Shown: positions 1 to 8,434 of the stretch, piece after piece
How the letters are laid out: every line of letters starts with the position of its first letter
Position numbering within the stretch: the first letter of the stretch is position 1
Assembly: GCA_050742975.1 (NCBI GenBank)
Contig: JBOGDQ010000299.1
Span: 1-14,183 of the forward strand
Direction: 5' to 3'
Length of the DNA stretch: 14,183 bases
Origin: JBDTGE01 sp050742975
GTDB lineage: Bacteria > Actinomycetota > Actinomycetes > Mycobacteriales > Jatrophihabitantaceae
Made by a program: the position numbers and the translations under genes
The notes under the pieces: model-generated
What the model saw: only the letters and a program-made list of their open reading frames with translations
Told to the model about the DNA's origin: nothing
Database searches by the model: none

Positions 1-2084
1 ATCCCGAGCACCGCAAGACGGCCGAGTTCTGCGAGAACGGCGCCAAGGCGGTGTCCTGGGAGGCGACGCGTAAGCGCGTGGACGCCGCGTTCTTCGCGGC
101 GCACTCGGTGGCCGACCTGCGCTCACATGACGACCACTGGCTCGAGCACCACGGGCGGCTGACCGAGCCGATGCACCTGGCGCCTGGCGCCACGCACTAC
201 GCGCCGATCTCGTGGGACGACGCGATCGGTCTGGTCGCCGACCGGCTGCGAGCGCTGGACGATCCGAACCGCGCCGTGTTCTACACCAGTGGCCGAGCGA
301 GCAACGAGGCCGCGTTCGTCTACCAGTTGCTCGCCCGCCGGCTCGGCACCAACAACCTGCCGGACTGCTCGAACATGTGTCACGAGTCCAGCGGCGCCGC
401 CCTGTCCGAGACGATCGGGGTCGGCAAGGGCGTCGTCACCCTGGAGGACATCGAGAGCCACTGCGAGCTGATCGTGATCGTCGGCCAGAACCCCGGCACC
501 AACCCTCCGCGCATGCTGACCGCCCTCGAGCACGCCAAGAAGCGCGGTGCCCGGATCGTTGCGGTCAACCCGCTGCCCGAGGCCGGCTTCGGACGGTTCC
601 GGAACCCGCAGACGCCGCGTGGGCTGGCCGGCACCGGGACGACGATCGCCGATTCGTACCTGCCGGTGCGGGTGAACGGCGACCTGGCCTTCTTCGCCGG
701 AGTCAGCAAGGTGCTGCTCGCGCGCGAGGACGCCGCTCCGGGAACGGTGCTGGACCAGGACTTCATCGACACGTACTGCGACGGATTCACCGAGGTCGCC
801 GAGGCATGGCGCGCGCTCGACTGGTCCACGATCACCGAGCAGAGCGGCCTTTCCCGCGCGCAGATCGAGGGGTTCGCCGCGGAGGTGATCGCCGCCGACA
901 GCGTGATCGTCTGCTGGGCGATGGGGCTGACCCAGCATCGCAACGCGGTGGTCACGATCCGGGAGATCGTGAACTTCCTACTGCTGCGGGGCAACATCGG
1001 CAAGCCGGGCGCGGGTCCGTCCCCCATCCGCGGGCACAGCAACGTCCAGGGCGATCGCACGATGGGCATCTGGGAGAAGATGCCGGACGCGTTCCTGGAC
1101 GCACTGCGTGACGAGTTCGGCTTCGATCCCCCGCGGCAGCACGGCTGGGACACCGTCGACTCCATCCGGGCGATGCGCGACGGCAACGTGGACGTCTTCT
1201 TCGCGCTCGGCGGCAACTTCGTGGCGGCGACGCCGGACACCGAGGTCACCGAGGCGGCGATGGCGAACTGCACGCTGACGGTCCACGTCGCAACGAAGCT
1301 GAACCGCTCGCACCTGTGCCACGGGGACGAGGCCCTGATCCTGCCGTGCCTGGGCCGCACCGAACGCGACCGGCAGGCCACCGGCGAGCAGTTCGTGTCG
1401 GTCGAGGACTCGATGAGCATGGTGCACTCGTCGAAGGGCCGCCTGCTGCCCGGCTCGGACCAGCTGCGCAGCGAGATCGCGATCGTGACCGGGCTCGGGC
1501 ACGCGCTGTTCGGTGAGGACGTCGGCTGGGCCGCGATGGGCGCGGACTATCGCGTTATCCGCAAGCACATCGAGCATGTGGTGCCGGGGTTCCACGCATT
1601 CGAGGAGCGGGTGACGCAGCCGGGCGGGTTCATGCTGCCACGCGGCCCGCACGATTCGCGCACCTTCAAGACCGCCACCGGCAAGGCCCGGTTCACCGTC
1701 AACCCGGCCACGACGGTCGAGGTGCCGGACGGGCATCTGCTGCTGCAGACGGTGCGCTCGCACGACCAGTTCAACACCACCGTTTACGGCCTGGACGACC
1801 GTTACCGCGGCGTCAAGGGCGGGCGACGCGTGGTGTTCGTGAACGTCGACGACCTGCGCGACCGGGGGCTGCGCGACGGCGACCTGGTCGACATGGTCAG
1901 CGTGTGGCAGGACCAGGAGCGCCGGGCCAAGAACTTCCGCGCGGTCGCCTACCCGACACCGCGGGGCTGCGCGGCCGCGTACTTCCCCGAGGCGAACGTG
2001 CTGGTGCCGCTGGACTCCACCGCCGACGTCAGCAACACGCCGGTGTCCAAGTCCACCGTGATCCGCCTCGAGCGCGCCGGCTGA
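1..2084 (+). CDS. FdhF/YdeP-family molybdopterin oxidoreductase, 5'-truncated by window edge
   Basis: Large catalytic subunit of the formate dehydrogenase-like (DMSO reductase superfamily) molybdenum enzymes, YdeP branch; substrate unknown. The frame is open from base 3 with no stop, and the residues before the first GTG (base 51) already read as family sequence (RKTAEFCENGAKAV), so that GTG is internal and the start is off-window. 693 residues are visible; family members are roughly 750-780, so several dozen are missing, including any N-terminal Fe-S cysteines. The Cys in AEFCENG may match the last cluster Cys of FdhF. CSNMCHESSG (bases 366-395) holds the likely Mo-ligand Cys. Then come the MGD-binding core (VGQNPGTNPPR, VNPLPEAGFGRF, GNIGKPGAG, GHSNVQGDRT) and a C-terminal molybdopterin dinucleotide-binding domain from about base 1730 (LLLQTVRSHDQFNTTVYG). 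No FdhD gene is in view. It converges on aroE. Family call firm; physiological reaction not. Confidence 0.93.
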   Translation, partial: PEHRKTAEFCENGAKAVSWEATRKRVDAAFFAAHSVADLRSHDDHWLEHHGRLTEPMHLAPGATHYAPISWDDAIGLVADRLRALDDPNRAVFYTSGRASNEAAFVYQLLARRLGTNNLPDCSNMCHESSGAALSETIGVGKGVVTLEDIESHCELIVIVGQNPGTNPPRMLTALEHAKKRGARIVAVNPLPEAGFGRFRNPQTPRGLAGTGTTIADSYLPVRVNGDLAFFAGVSKVLLAREDAAPGTVLDQDFIDTYCDGFTEVAEAWRALDWSTITEQSGLSRAQIEGFAAEVIAADSVIVCWAMGLTQHRNAVVTIREIVNFLLLRGNIGKPGAGPSPIRGHSNVQGDRTMGIWEKMPDAFLDALRDEFGFDPPRQHGWDTVDSIRAMRDGNVDVFFALGGNFVAATPDTEVTEAAMANCTLTVHVATKLNRSHLCHGDEALILPCLGRTERDRQATGEQFVSVEDSMSMVHSSKGRLLPGSDQLRSEIAIVTGLGHALFGEDVGWAAMGADYRVIRKHIEHVVPGFHAFEERVTQPGGFMLPRGPHDSRTFKTATGKARFTVNPATTVEVPDGHLLLQTVRSHDQFNTTVYGLDDRYRGVKGGRRVVFVNVDDLRDRGLRDGDLVDMVSVWQDQERRAKNFRAVAYPTPRGCAAAYFPEANVLVPLDSTADVSNTPVSKSTVIRLERAG

Positions 2085-2090
2085 GCGCGG

Positions 2091-2129
2091 TCAGACGCCA
2101 CAGTCAGACGCCACAGTCAGACGCCACAG
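2091..2129. repeat. 13-bp direct repeat x3 over the aroE stop codon
   Basis: Three perfect head-to-tail copies of TCAGACGCCACAG (2091-2103, 2104-2116, 2117-2129) fill the gap between two converging genes. On the minus strand each copy ends in TGA. As 13 is not a multiple of 3, the copies place a TGA in each of the three minus-strand frames. The copy at 2117 supplies the last codons and stop of aroE. I see no hairpin terminator here. Replication slippage is the likely origin. Confidence 0.95.
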
Positions 2130-2941
2130 TCGGGCGCGGCCGCGAGCAGCGCCGCGCGCATCGCCGCGACGGGGGCATCCTGGCCCGTCATCAGCTCCAC
2201 CTGCGCCGCAGCCTGGTGCAGCAAAAGCAGGCCACCGCTGAGCACCTGGCCGCCGGCCGCCGCAACCGCGGCGGACAGGCGCGTCGGCCACGGGTCGTAC
2301 ACGACGTCGAACACCGCCTGCTCGGAGCCCCAGGGACGGTCCGCGAGCGGATCGGCCGCACCGCGCGGCAGCGTCGACACGAGCAGCTCGGCGCTCAGGC
2401 CGGCTGCGTCGGCCGCAAGTTCCCGCACCTCAAGTCGCAGGCCGAGGGTCGCGGCCGTGGTGCGGAGCTGCCCGGCGCGGGAGGCGTCACGCACCAGCAC
2501 CGTGCACTCCCGGACGCCCGCGACGGCGAGGGCTGCCACCGCCGCCTGCGCGCTGCCGCCCGCGCCGAGCACGGTGGCTGTCGACGGCGCGATGACCCGC
2601 TCGGCCAGCGATGTGAGGAAACCGGCCACGTCCGTGTTGTCAGCGATCCAGCCACCGCCCGGCCGCGGCAGCAGGGTGTTGCCCGCACCGACCGTCCGAG
2701 CGACCGGCCGCACCTCGTCGGCGACCTCGAGCACCGCGCGCTTGAGCGGCATCGTGCAGGAGAAGCCGGCCCAGTCGGGACGCGCGGCGATCACTGCCGC
2801 CAGTTCGCCGGTCCCGCAGTCGATCGCGGTGTAGCTCCAGTCGAGCCCGAGTTCGGCGTATGCGGCGGCGTGCAGAAGCGGCGAGAGCGAGTGCGCGACC
2901 GGCCGCCCCAGCACCGCCGCTCGCCGCCCTGGCTCAGCCAC
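2117..2941 (-). CDS. aroE: shikimate dehydrogenase (NADP+)
   Basis: Reduces 3-dehydroshikimate to shikimate with NADPH in the chorismate pathway; cytosolic. 274 residues, a normal length. N-terminal substrate domain: SLSP (18-21) for the shikimate carboxylate, SCTMPLK (61-67) with catalytic Lys67, and GNT and NTD (87-89, 102-104) with Asn88 and Asp104. Rossmann half: GAGGSAQ (126-132), a basic patch RDASRAGQLR (151-160) suited to NADP, and GGLLLLHQAAAQVELMTG (236-253) with the conserved Gln. Start is GTG at 2941; it lies inside the end of mltG (8-bp overlap), indicating translational coupling. It is the last gene of the alaS block. In relatives aroE is often followed by more aro genes; here a converging oxidoreductase follows. 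The stop lies in a 13-bp triplication. Confidence 0.94.
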   Translation of the reverse strand: MAEPGRRAAVLGRPVAHSLSPLLHAAAYAELGLDWSYTAIDCGTGELAAVIAARPDWAGFSCTMPLKRAVLEVADEVRPVARTVGAGNTLLPRPGGGWIADNTDVAGFLTSLAERVIAPSTATVLGAGGSAQAAVAALAVAGVRECTVLVRDASRAGQLRTTAATLGLRLEVRELAADAAGLSAELLVSTLPRGAADPLADRPWGSEQAVFDVVYDPWPTRLSAAVAAAGGQVLSGGLLLLHQAAAQVELMTGQDAPVAAMRAALLAAAPDCGV

Positions 2942-4238
2942 AACCCCAGTGGTTCGCGCGGCACTTGACGACCGCGGCCTGGAAGGCGTTCTCGTCGTTG
3001 GTGAAGAACAGGTGGCCGGCCGCGTCCTCGTTCACGTAGTAGGTCCAGTTGCCCGCCGGCGGGTGCACCGCCGCGTTGAGCGCGTCCGCGCCGGGGTTGC
3101 TGATCGGCGTCGGAGGCAGGCCGTCGTGCTGGTAGCTGTTGTACGGCGAGTCGATCGTCGCGAACACGATCTTGGTGGGGTCCTCGCCCAACACCTTCGC
3201 CGCGTAGGCGCTGGTCGCGTCGATCTGCAACGGCTTGTTGATCGCGATGCGGTTCAGGATCACCCGCGCGACCTTGGCCATGTCGTCCGGGAACAGCGCC
3301 TCGGACTGGGCGATGGACGCGATGATCAGCGCGTCGTAAGGGGTCAGGTTGAGCCTCTTCGCGTCGGCGGCGAAGTCGGTCGAACGGTCGTGCTCGGCGA
3401 ACTTGCCGACCATGCGCTGCAGGTCGGACACCAGCGAGCCCTTGGGGTCGATCGGGTAGGTCGCCGGGTACAGGAAACCCTCGGGCGAGGTGATCTCGCC
3501 GGACTTCGGCGCGTACCCGAGCGGGAAGCCCAGCGCGGACGCGTCCTTGACCGCCTTGTCGATCGCGGCCCGCTTTCCCGGGCCGAGGATCTTGACCAAC
3601 CGGCTCTCCACGTCGAAGACGGTCGCACCCTCGGTCACCACCAGGTCGCCGGCCGTGCTGCGCGAACTGGGGTCGAGCAGCAGCGTCAGCGCGCTCTTGG
3701 CGGACATGTGCCTGCGCAGGATGTACGTACCGGGCTGGATGTTCTGCGAGTCGGAGTTGTCCCCCGCGGCCTTGGTGAACGCCTTCTCGCTCTCGATGAC
3801 ACCGTCCTTCTTCAGCGTCGAACCGATGTCGGCAGCGGAGTCGCCCTGCGCGACCGTGATCGAGACCGAGCCGGAACCCGAGCCCGAGTAGTCGGGAGGT
3901 GAGAACACGTCGATCACCTTCGGGACGATCAGCCACGCGGAGACCGCGACCACGGCGACGACGAGCACCGACAGGACGGCGAGCACGCGGCCATTGCGCC
4001 GCCTGCGGGCGTGGTGCACGTGGTCGTGCCGAGCCTGGTGGCGGGCCGAGCGGGTCTGCGCCCGGGGGCGGTGGCCGGCGAAGTGCTCCCCGAACTGGCC
4101 GTCGGTGTGACTGTCGAACTGGCCGTCGAACTGGCCGTCGAACTGGCCGTCGAACTGGCCGTCCTCGTCGTCGTCGTGCCCGAAGAGCAGCGAGTGCGGG
4201 TCGTGGTCGGTCAGCGACTCGTGATCGCGCTGCGTCAC
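2934..4238 (-). CDS. mltG: endolytic murein transglycosylase MltG (YceG-like)
   Basis: Membrane-bound lytic transglycosylase that cleaves nascent glycan strands and influences their length. 434 residues from GTG at 4238. I chose this start because GGAG lies 9 nt upstream; a TTG at 4247 in the same frame has its purine-rich sequence directly abutting it. Order: hydrophilic His/Asp-rich cytoplasmic tail (1-84) with DGQF repeats (27-42), one TM helix (about 85-105), a Gly/Ser linker, a LysM-like N-lobe (126-180), then the YceG catalytic domain: EGFLYPATY (253-261), IIASIAQSEA (305-314) with the invariant Glu313, VILNR (326-330), LQIDAT (337-342), SPYNSYQHDGLPPTPISNPG (364-383). It ends overlapping aroE. 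Gene order alaS-ruvX-mltG-aroE is conserved in actinobacteria. Confidence 0.95.
   Translation of the reverse strand: MTQRDHESLTDHDPHSLLFGHDDDEDGQFDGQFDGQFDGQFDSHTDGQFGEHFAGHRPRAQTRSARHQARHDHVHHARRRRNGRVLAVLSVLVVAVVAVSAWLIVPKVIDVFSPPDYSGSGSGSVSITVAQGDSAADIGSTLKKDGVIESEKAFTKAAGDNSDSQNIQPGTYILRRHMSAKSALTLLLDPSSRSTAGDLVVTEGATVFDVESRLVKILGPGKRAAIDKAVKDASALGFPLGYAPKSGEITSPEGFLYPATYPIDPKGSLVSDLQRMVGKFAEHDRSTDFAADAKRLNLTPYDALIIASIAQSEALFPDDMAKVARVILNRIAINKPLQIDATSAYAAKVLGEDPTKIVFATIDSPYNSYQHDGLPPTPISNPGADALNAAVHPPAGNWTYYVNEDAAGHLFFTNDENAFQAAVVKCRANHWGCG
4113..4160. repeat. 12-bp tandem repeat x4 inside mltG
   Basis: Four identical copies of GTCGAACTGGCC (4113-4124, 4125-4136, 4137-4148, 4149-4160); a fifth partial copy (CGAACTGGCC, 4091-4100) lies beyond a short spacer. 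On the coding (minus) strand this gives in-frame DGQF repeats in the cytoplasmic tail of MltG. Perfect identity at the DNA level, including third positions, points to recent slippage expansion. Confidence 0.95.
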
Positions 4239-4300
4239 GCCTGGCAACTCCGTTCCATTGGCCCCGCCGCAGCCGTGCCGCGACTTCCTGCGTCCTTTGC

Positions 4301-4747
4301 TCAGGGTCGATGTGAGTCCAGCCAGTGTTGCAGCAGTTCGACGGCCGCGGCCTGGTCGATCACCGCGCGCTTGGCCCTGCTGCCCCGCACACCGCCCTGC
4401 AGGAGCTTACGCTGCGCGCTGACCGTGGTCAGGCGCTCGTCAACGTGTCGCACAGGAATCGGACGTATCACCTCGGCCAGCCGCGCGGCGTACTCGCGCG
4501 CCATCGCGGCCGAGCTGCCCTCGCGATCGGCCAGCGTCCGCGGGAGCCCGACCACGACGCCCACCGCCTCGTGCTCGCGTACCAGGGCGGCAAGCTCGCG
4601 GACGTCCGAGCCGGTGCGGGCGTCCCGGGCGAGCGTCGTGACAGGGACGGCGAGGACGCCGGAGGGATCGCTGCGCGCGACGCCCACCCGGACGGTTCCC
4701 ACATCCACGCCGATCCAGATCCCGGTCCCACCCGACTGCGCGCTCAT
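4301..4747 (-). CDS. ruvX: RuvX/YqgF-family RNase H-fold nuclease (putative pre-16S rRNA nuclease)
   Basis: YqgF proteins adopt the RuvC-like RNase H fold and are linked to 16S rRNA 5' maturation; the older label is Holliday junction resolvase. 148 residues, normal size. Acidic site: Asp15 in IGVDVGTVRVGVA (12-24), Glu104 in HVDERLTT (101-108), Asp131 near the C-terminus (AVIDQAAA, 128-135). VVVGLPR (64-70) is the conserved central strand and loop. Start ATG 4747. The SD (GAGG) overlaps the alaS stop (TGA at 4760-4758), 10 nt before the ATG, so the two are probably co-translated. The gap to mltG is 62 nt. Confidence 0.94.
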   Translation of the reverse strand: MSAQSGGTGIWIGVDVGTVRVGVARSDPSGVLAVPVTTLARDARTGSDVRELAALVREHEAVGVVVGLPRTLADREGSSAAMAREYAARLAEVIRPIPVRHVDERLTTVSAQRKLLQGGVRGSRAKRAVIDQAAAVELLQHWLDSHRP

Positions 4748-4757
4748 CGCGTGGTGC

Positions 4758-7436
4758 TCACCTCGGCAAATCGGTGATTACGTCCCTCACCGCGGCGAAG
4801 GCGTCGGCGAGCCGGGCCGTGTCGCCACCGGCGCCCTGGGCCAGGTCCGCCTTGCCACCACCGCGCGCACCGATCACCGGTGCGAACGTCTTGACGAGGT
4901 CACCGGCCGCGAGCCCCGAGTGCTGCCCGGCCTCGTTCACCGCGGCCACGAAGCTCACCCCGCTCTCGCCCGGGGACGCGAGCAGCACCACGGCCGGGTC
5001 GCCGCCTCGTAGCCGCCCGCGCACGTCGAGGACGAGCGAGCGCAGGTCGTTGCCGCCGACGCCGGCGGGCGCCTCGGCCACGACGAGCTGCACCCCGTTG
5101 AGCTGCTCGGCGGCCGCGGCGATCGTCCCGGCGCCGGCGAGCACCTGCCCGACCCGCAGCTTGTCGAGCTCACGCTCGGCGCCCTTGAGCTTGTCGAGCA
5201 CCGCGGCGATGCGATCGGGCAGCTCGTCCGGCTGCGCCTTGAACTCGCCGGCCAGCTGCTGGACGAGCACGTGCTCGCGGGCCAGGTAGCGGAATGCGTC
5301 CAGCCCGACCAGCGCCTCGACCCGGCGCACACCGGAACCGATCGAGGCCTCACCGAGCAGCTTGACCATGCCGATCACCGAGCTGCGCTCGACGTGCGTG
5401 CCGCCGCAGAGCTCGCGCGAGTAGTCGCCGATCTCGACGACCCGAACCCGCTCGCCGTACTTCTCGCCGAACATCGCGATCGCGCCGATGCGCCGGGCCT
5501 CGTCCTGGTCGGTGACGAACCAGCGCACCGCGAGATCGCGAAGCAGCACGTCGTTGATCTCGTCCTCGATGTCACCGAGCACGCTGTGCGGGACCGCGGA
5601 CGGGGTCTTGAAGTCGAAGCGCAGCCGCCCGGGCGCGTTCAGCGAGCCGGCCTGCGCGGCAGTGTCACCGAGCGCCCGGCGCAGGCCCGCGTGCAGCAGG
5701 TGGGTGGCCGAGTGGCTGCGCGAGACCGAGATGCGGCGCTCGAGGTCGACCTGCGCGAACGCCAGGTCGTCCGGACGCACCTCGCCGGAGAGCACGGTGA
5801 CCCGGTGGGTGATCAGCCCGGGCATCGGCGACTGCACGTCGACGACGGTCAGCTCCGCCTCGTGGTCCGGCGCGTTGACGCTGAGCCGGCCCCAGTCGGC
5901 CTGCTGGCCACCGCCCTCGGCGTAGAACGGCGTGACGGCCAGGACGACCTCGGCCTCCTCGCCCTCGTGCAGCACGGGCAGCAGCCCGTCCTCGCCGATG
6001 ATCGCGGTCACCCGTGCCTCGCGGGTGACCTCCAGGTAGCCGGTGAACTCGACCGCGCCGGCCTCGCGCGCCGCGCGGTAGATCGACAGGTCGCTGTGCG
6101 CGGTCTTCTTGGCCCGCGCGTCGGCCTTGGCCCGGGCGCGCTGCTCGGCCATCAGCCGGCGGAATCCGACCTCGTCCACGGAGATGCCCTGCTCGGCCGC
6201 CATCTCCAGCGTCAGGTCGATCGGGAAGCCAAAGGTGTCGTGCAGCTGGAACGCGTCCGTCGCCGCGAGCTGGCTGCCGCCGGTGTTCTTGGTCGAGGTG
6301 ACCGCGGTCTCGAAGATGTTGGTGCCGGTCCTGAGGGTCTGCAGGAACGACTCCTCCTCGCCGGCCGCGACCGCGTCGATGCGCGTGTAGTCCGCGACCA
6401 GCTCGGGGTACTGCGGCCCCATCGCCTCGACCGCGGACGCGACCAGGTCGTGCACTGACGGCTGATGCGCACCGAGCAGGCGCATGTTACGGATCGCGCG
6501 GCGCATCATGCGGCGCAGCACGTAGCCGCGTCCCTCGTTGCCGGGCACGATGCCGTCGCCGATGAGCATGGTGGCGCTGCGGATGTGGTCGGTGATGACG
6601 CGCAGCGCCACGTCGGTCTTGTGGTCCTTGCCGTAGACCGTGCCGGACAGGCTCGCCGCCTTGTCCAGGATGACGCGCGAGGTGTCGATCTCGTAGAGGT
6701 TGTCGACGCCCTGCAGGATGGTCGCCAGCCGCTCCAGGCCCAGGCCGGTGTCGATGTTCTTCGACGGCAGGTCGCCGAGGATCTCGAAGTCCTCCTTGCC
6801 GGTGCCCTCGCCGCGCTCGTACTGCATGAAGACGAGGTTCCACAGTTCGAGGTACCGCTCGCCGTTCGCCTCGGGTCCGCCGCCGACGCCGTACTCGGGG
6901 CCGCGGTCGTAGTTGATCTCCGAGCAGGGGCCGCAGGGGCCGGGCACGCCCATGGACCAGAAGTTGTCCGCCTTGCCCAGCCGCTGGATGCGCTCGGCCG
7001 GCAGGCCGATCTTGTCGCGCCAGATGCCGTACGCCTCGTCGTCGTCCTGGTAGACGGTGATCCAGAGGCGGTCCGCATCGAGGCCGTAGCCGCCGTCCGA
7101 GACGGAGTTGGTCATCAGCTCCCAGGCGTAGCCGATCGCCCCCTCCTTGAAGTAGTCGCCGAAGGAGAAGTTGCCGCACATCTGGAAGAACGAGCCGTGC
7201 CGGGTGGTCTTGCCGACCTCGTCGATGTCCAGGGTGCGCACGCACTTCTGCACCGAGGTGGCGCGCGGCGCGGGCGGTGCCTGCTGGCCGAGGAAGTACG
7301 GCTTGAACGGGACCATGCCCGCGTTGACCAGCAGCAGCGTCGGATCGGCGGCGATCAGTGAGGCGGACGGGATCTCGGCGTGTCCGCGCTTGACGAAGAA
7401 GTCGAGCCAGCGGCGGCGGATTTCTGCGGAGTCCAT
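4758..7436 (-). CDS. alaS: alanyl-tRNA synthetase
   Basis: Charges tRNA-Ala with alanine and edits mischarged Ser/Gly; cytosolic, essential. 892 residues from ATG 7436 (MDSAEIRRRWLDFFVKRGH, the classical N-terminus), with GAGAGG 10 nt upstream. The frame is open 34 codons further to an ATG at 7538, but that extension is Arg/Pro-rich and unlike the family, so I reject it. Class II core: TSVQKCVRTLDIDEVGKTTR, then FFQMCGNFSFGDYFKEGAI and GPCGPCSEINYDRG. Editing domain has all four metal ligands: His575 and His579 (HSATH), Cys677 and His681 (CGGTH). A C-Ala domain closes the protein, with the Gly-rich stretch GARGGGKADLAQG near the end. First gene of the tight alaS-ruvX-mltG-aroE run. Confidence 0.98.
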   Translation of the reverse strand: MDSAEIRRRWLDFFVKRGHAEIPSASLIAADPTLLLVNAGMVPFKPYFLGQQAPPAPRATSVQKCVRTLDIDEVGKTTRHGSFFQMCGNFSFGDYFKEGAIGYAWELMTNSVSDGGYGLDADRLWITVYQDDDEAYGIWRDKIGLPAERIQRLGKADNFWSMGVPGPCGPCSEINYDRGPEYGVGGGPEANGERYLELWNLVFMQYERGEGTGKEDFEILGDLPSKNIDTGLGLERLATILQGVDNLYEIDTSRVILDKAASLSGTVYGKDHKTDVALRVITDHIRSATMLIGDGIVPGNEGRGYVLRRMMRRAIRNMRLLGAHQPSVHDLVASAVEAMGPQYPELVADYTRIDAVAAGEEESFLQTLRTGTNIFETAVTSTKNTGGSQLAATDAFQLHDTFGFPIDLTLEMAAEQGISVDEVGFRRLMAEQRARAKADARAKKTAHSDLSIYRAAREAGAVEFTGYLEVTREARVTAIIGEDGLLPVLHEGEEAEVVLAVTPFYAEGGGQQADWGRLSVNAPDHEAELTVVDVQSPMPGLITHRVTVLSGEVRPDDLAFAQVDLERRISVSRSHSATHLLHAGLRRALGDTAAQAGSLNAPGRLRFDFKTPSAVPHSVLGDIEDEINDVLLRDLAVRWFVTDQDEARRIGAIAMFGEKYGERVRVVEIGDYSRELCGGTHVERSSVIGMVKLLGEASIGSGVRRVEALVGLDAFRYLAREHVLVQQLAGEFKAQPDELPDRIAAVLDKLKGAERELDKLRVGQVLAGAGTIAAAAEQLNGVQLVVAEAPAGVGGNDLRSLVLDVRGRLRGGDPAVVLLASPGESGVSFVAAVNEAGQHSGLAAGDLVKTFAPVIGARGGGKADLAQGAGGDTARLADAFAAVRDVITDLPR

Positions 7437-7548
7437 CGGTCCAGTGCCTCTCGGAGCGGTCGGTCGGGGGTCGCGCCGCCGGTCGCGGGAGGGCGGCCGG
7501 GCGCGGGTGTCCGGCGGTGCGCCGGGCACGGCTGCCATTGTCTCAGGT

Positions 7549-7566
7549 GACGGACCACGATCCGTC
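7549..7566 (-). other. inverted repeat in the DUF6167-alaS spacer
   Basis: The 201-nt spacer 7437-7637 holds no gene. It contains GACGGA (7549-7554) and TCCGTC (7561-7566), a 6-bp stem with a 6-nt loop, followed on the minus strand after 6 nt by GACAAT (7542-7537), which could be a -10 hexamer. I find no good -35. This might be a secondary alaS promoter with a dyad, or a weak hairpin in a read-through transcript. I recognise no T-box. Confidence 0.3.
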
Positions 7567-7637
7567 GGAATATCGCGGTGGCTCAGGACGCGGCAGTCCG
7601 ATTGGACACATCGCGTGTGCGTTACGTGCGCGTGCGG

Positions 7638-7955
7638 CTAACGCCGCGGGCCGCGCCGTCCGTTGGCCCCGGGATCGCCGTCGGCGTCGCCCTCGACGGC
7701 GCGCGGCTTGGTGTCCTGCGGCTCTTTGACGTCGACTCCGAGCACCTTGTACAGCTCGAACTCGCGCTCGGTCGCGGCGGCGCGCACGTCGTCGGCGAAG
7801 TCCTGCACCGCACCGCCGATCTGGCCGGGCAGCCCGGTCGCGCCCTCGGCCAGGGCGGTCGGGGTGAACTTGCGCAGCACCTTGGAGGTCTTGGTCACCA
7901 CCAGGACGCCGACGCTCGCGCCGAGCGCGACCCAGAACATCCGCTTACCCACCAC
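7638..7955 (-). CDS. DUF6167-type small membrane-associated protein
   Basis: 105 residues, function unknown. One N-terminal hydrophobic helix (about 7-21, MFWVALGASVGVLVV) is followed by a basic stretch (TKTSKVLRKF), an amphipathic helix QDFADDVRAAATEREFELYKVLG (50-73), and a disordered Asp/Gly/Arg tail. Position and pattern match the small protein found between DUF948 and alaS in many actinobacteria, which I know as DUF6167; I recall the family name from context and did not search it. Start GTG 7955. AGAAGG, 9 nt upstream, lies in the last codons of the DUF948 gene, whose stop is 4 nt before this start. Confidence 0.82.
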   Translation of the reverse strand: MVGKRMFWVALGASVGVLVVTKTSKVLRKFTPTALAEGATGLPGQIGGAVQDFADDVRAAATEREFELYKVLGVDVKEPQDTKPRAVEGDADGDPGANGRRGPRR

Positions 7956-7959
7956 GGTC

Positions 7960-8370
7960 TCAGCCCTTCTTGGCGCGGCGCTCGGCCTTCAGCTCGGTGC
8001 GCACCCGCTTCTCGACGTCGGCCTTGCGCCGGGCGGCCAGCGCGGAGCGCACCCCGTAGGAGAACGCCGCGGCCTTGATCATCGGGCCGCCGACGGTGGC
8101 GGAGAAGGTCGAGGCGAGCGCCGAGGCGTTGCCGGAGACGTTGGCCACGTTCTCGGTGATCGTGTCGACCCGGCCCAGCTGCTGATTGGCCGTCACCACG
8201 GTCGCGGCCACCTCGCCCAGCAGCGGCACGGTCTGGTCCGCGATGCCCGCGACCAGCTTGCCGGCCTCCTTGAGCACCCCGGCGAGCCGCAGCAGGACGA
8301 AGCACACGAACACGACCCCGATCGCGAAGAAGATCGCGAATACCAGTCCGACGACTGCCCCTGCCGACAC
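7960..8370 (-). CDS. DUF948 domain membrane protein
   Basis: 136 residues from GTG 8370 (SAGAVVGLVFAIFFAIGVVF...). One TM helix (about 4-27), then a heptad-rich helical region (LRLAGVLKEAGKLVAGIADQ, VVTANQQLGRVDTITENVANV, 28-77) typical of DUF948, the small conserved patch GGPMIKAAAFSYGVR (94-108), and a Lys/Arg/Glu-rich tail. An ATG 4 codons earlier (8382) is in frame, but its AAGGG touches the ATG directly, too close to work; family N-termini as I recall them resemble the residues right after this GTG. Either start is possible. Cellular role unknown. It heads the operon leading to alaS. Confidence 0.85.
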   Translation of the reverse strand: MSAGAVVGLVFAIFFAIGVVFVCFVLLRLAGVLKEAGKLVAGIADQTVPLLGEVAATVVTANQQLGRVDTITENVANVSGNASALASTFSATVGGPMIKAAAFSYGVRSALAARRKADVEKRVRTELKAERRAKKG

Positions 8371-8434
8371 CTTGGGATCCATCCCTTCGCGCGCTGCCGC
8401 TGCCCTTAGCCCTCACTGCTGCCCGTAGCGCCAG

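Noticed and set aside
1904..2968. 354-codon + strand open frame over aroE
   Set aside because: Antisense shadow: Arg/Gly/Ala-rich, no domain, and it starts inside the oxidoreductase gene in another frame.
7437..7538. 34-codon N-terminal extension of alaS to an ATG at 7538
   Set aside because: Arg/Pro/Asp low complexity. The classical AlaRS N-terminus and a good SD begin at 7436.
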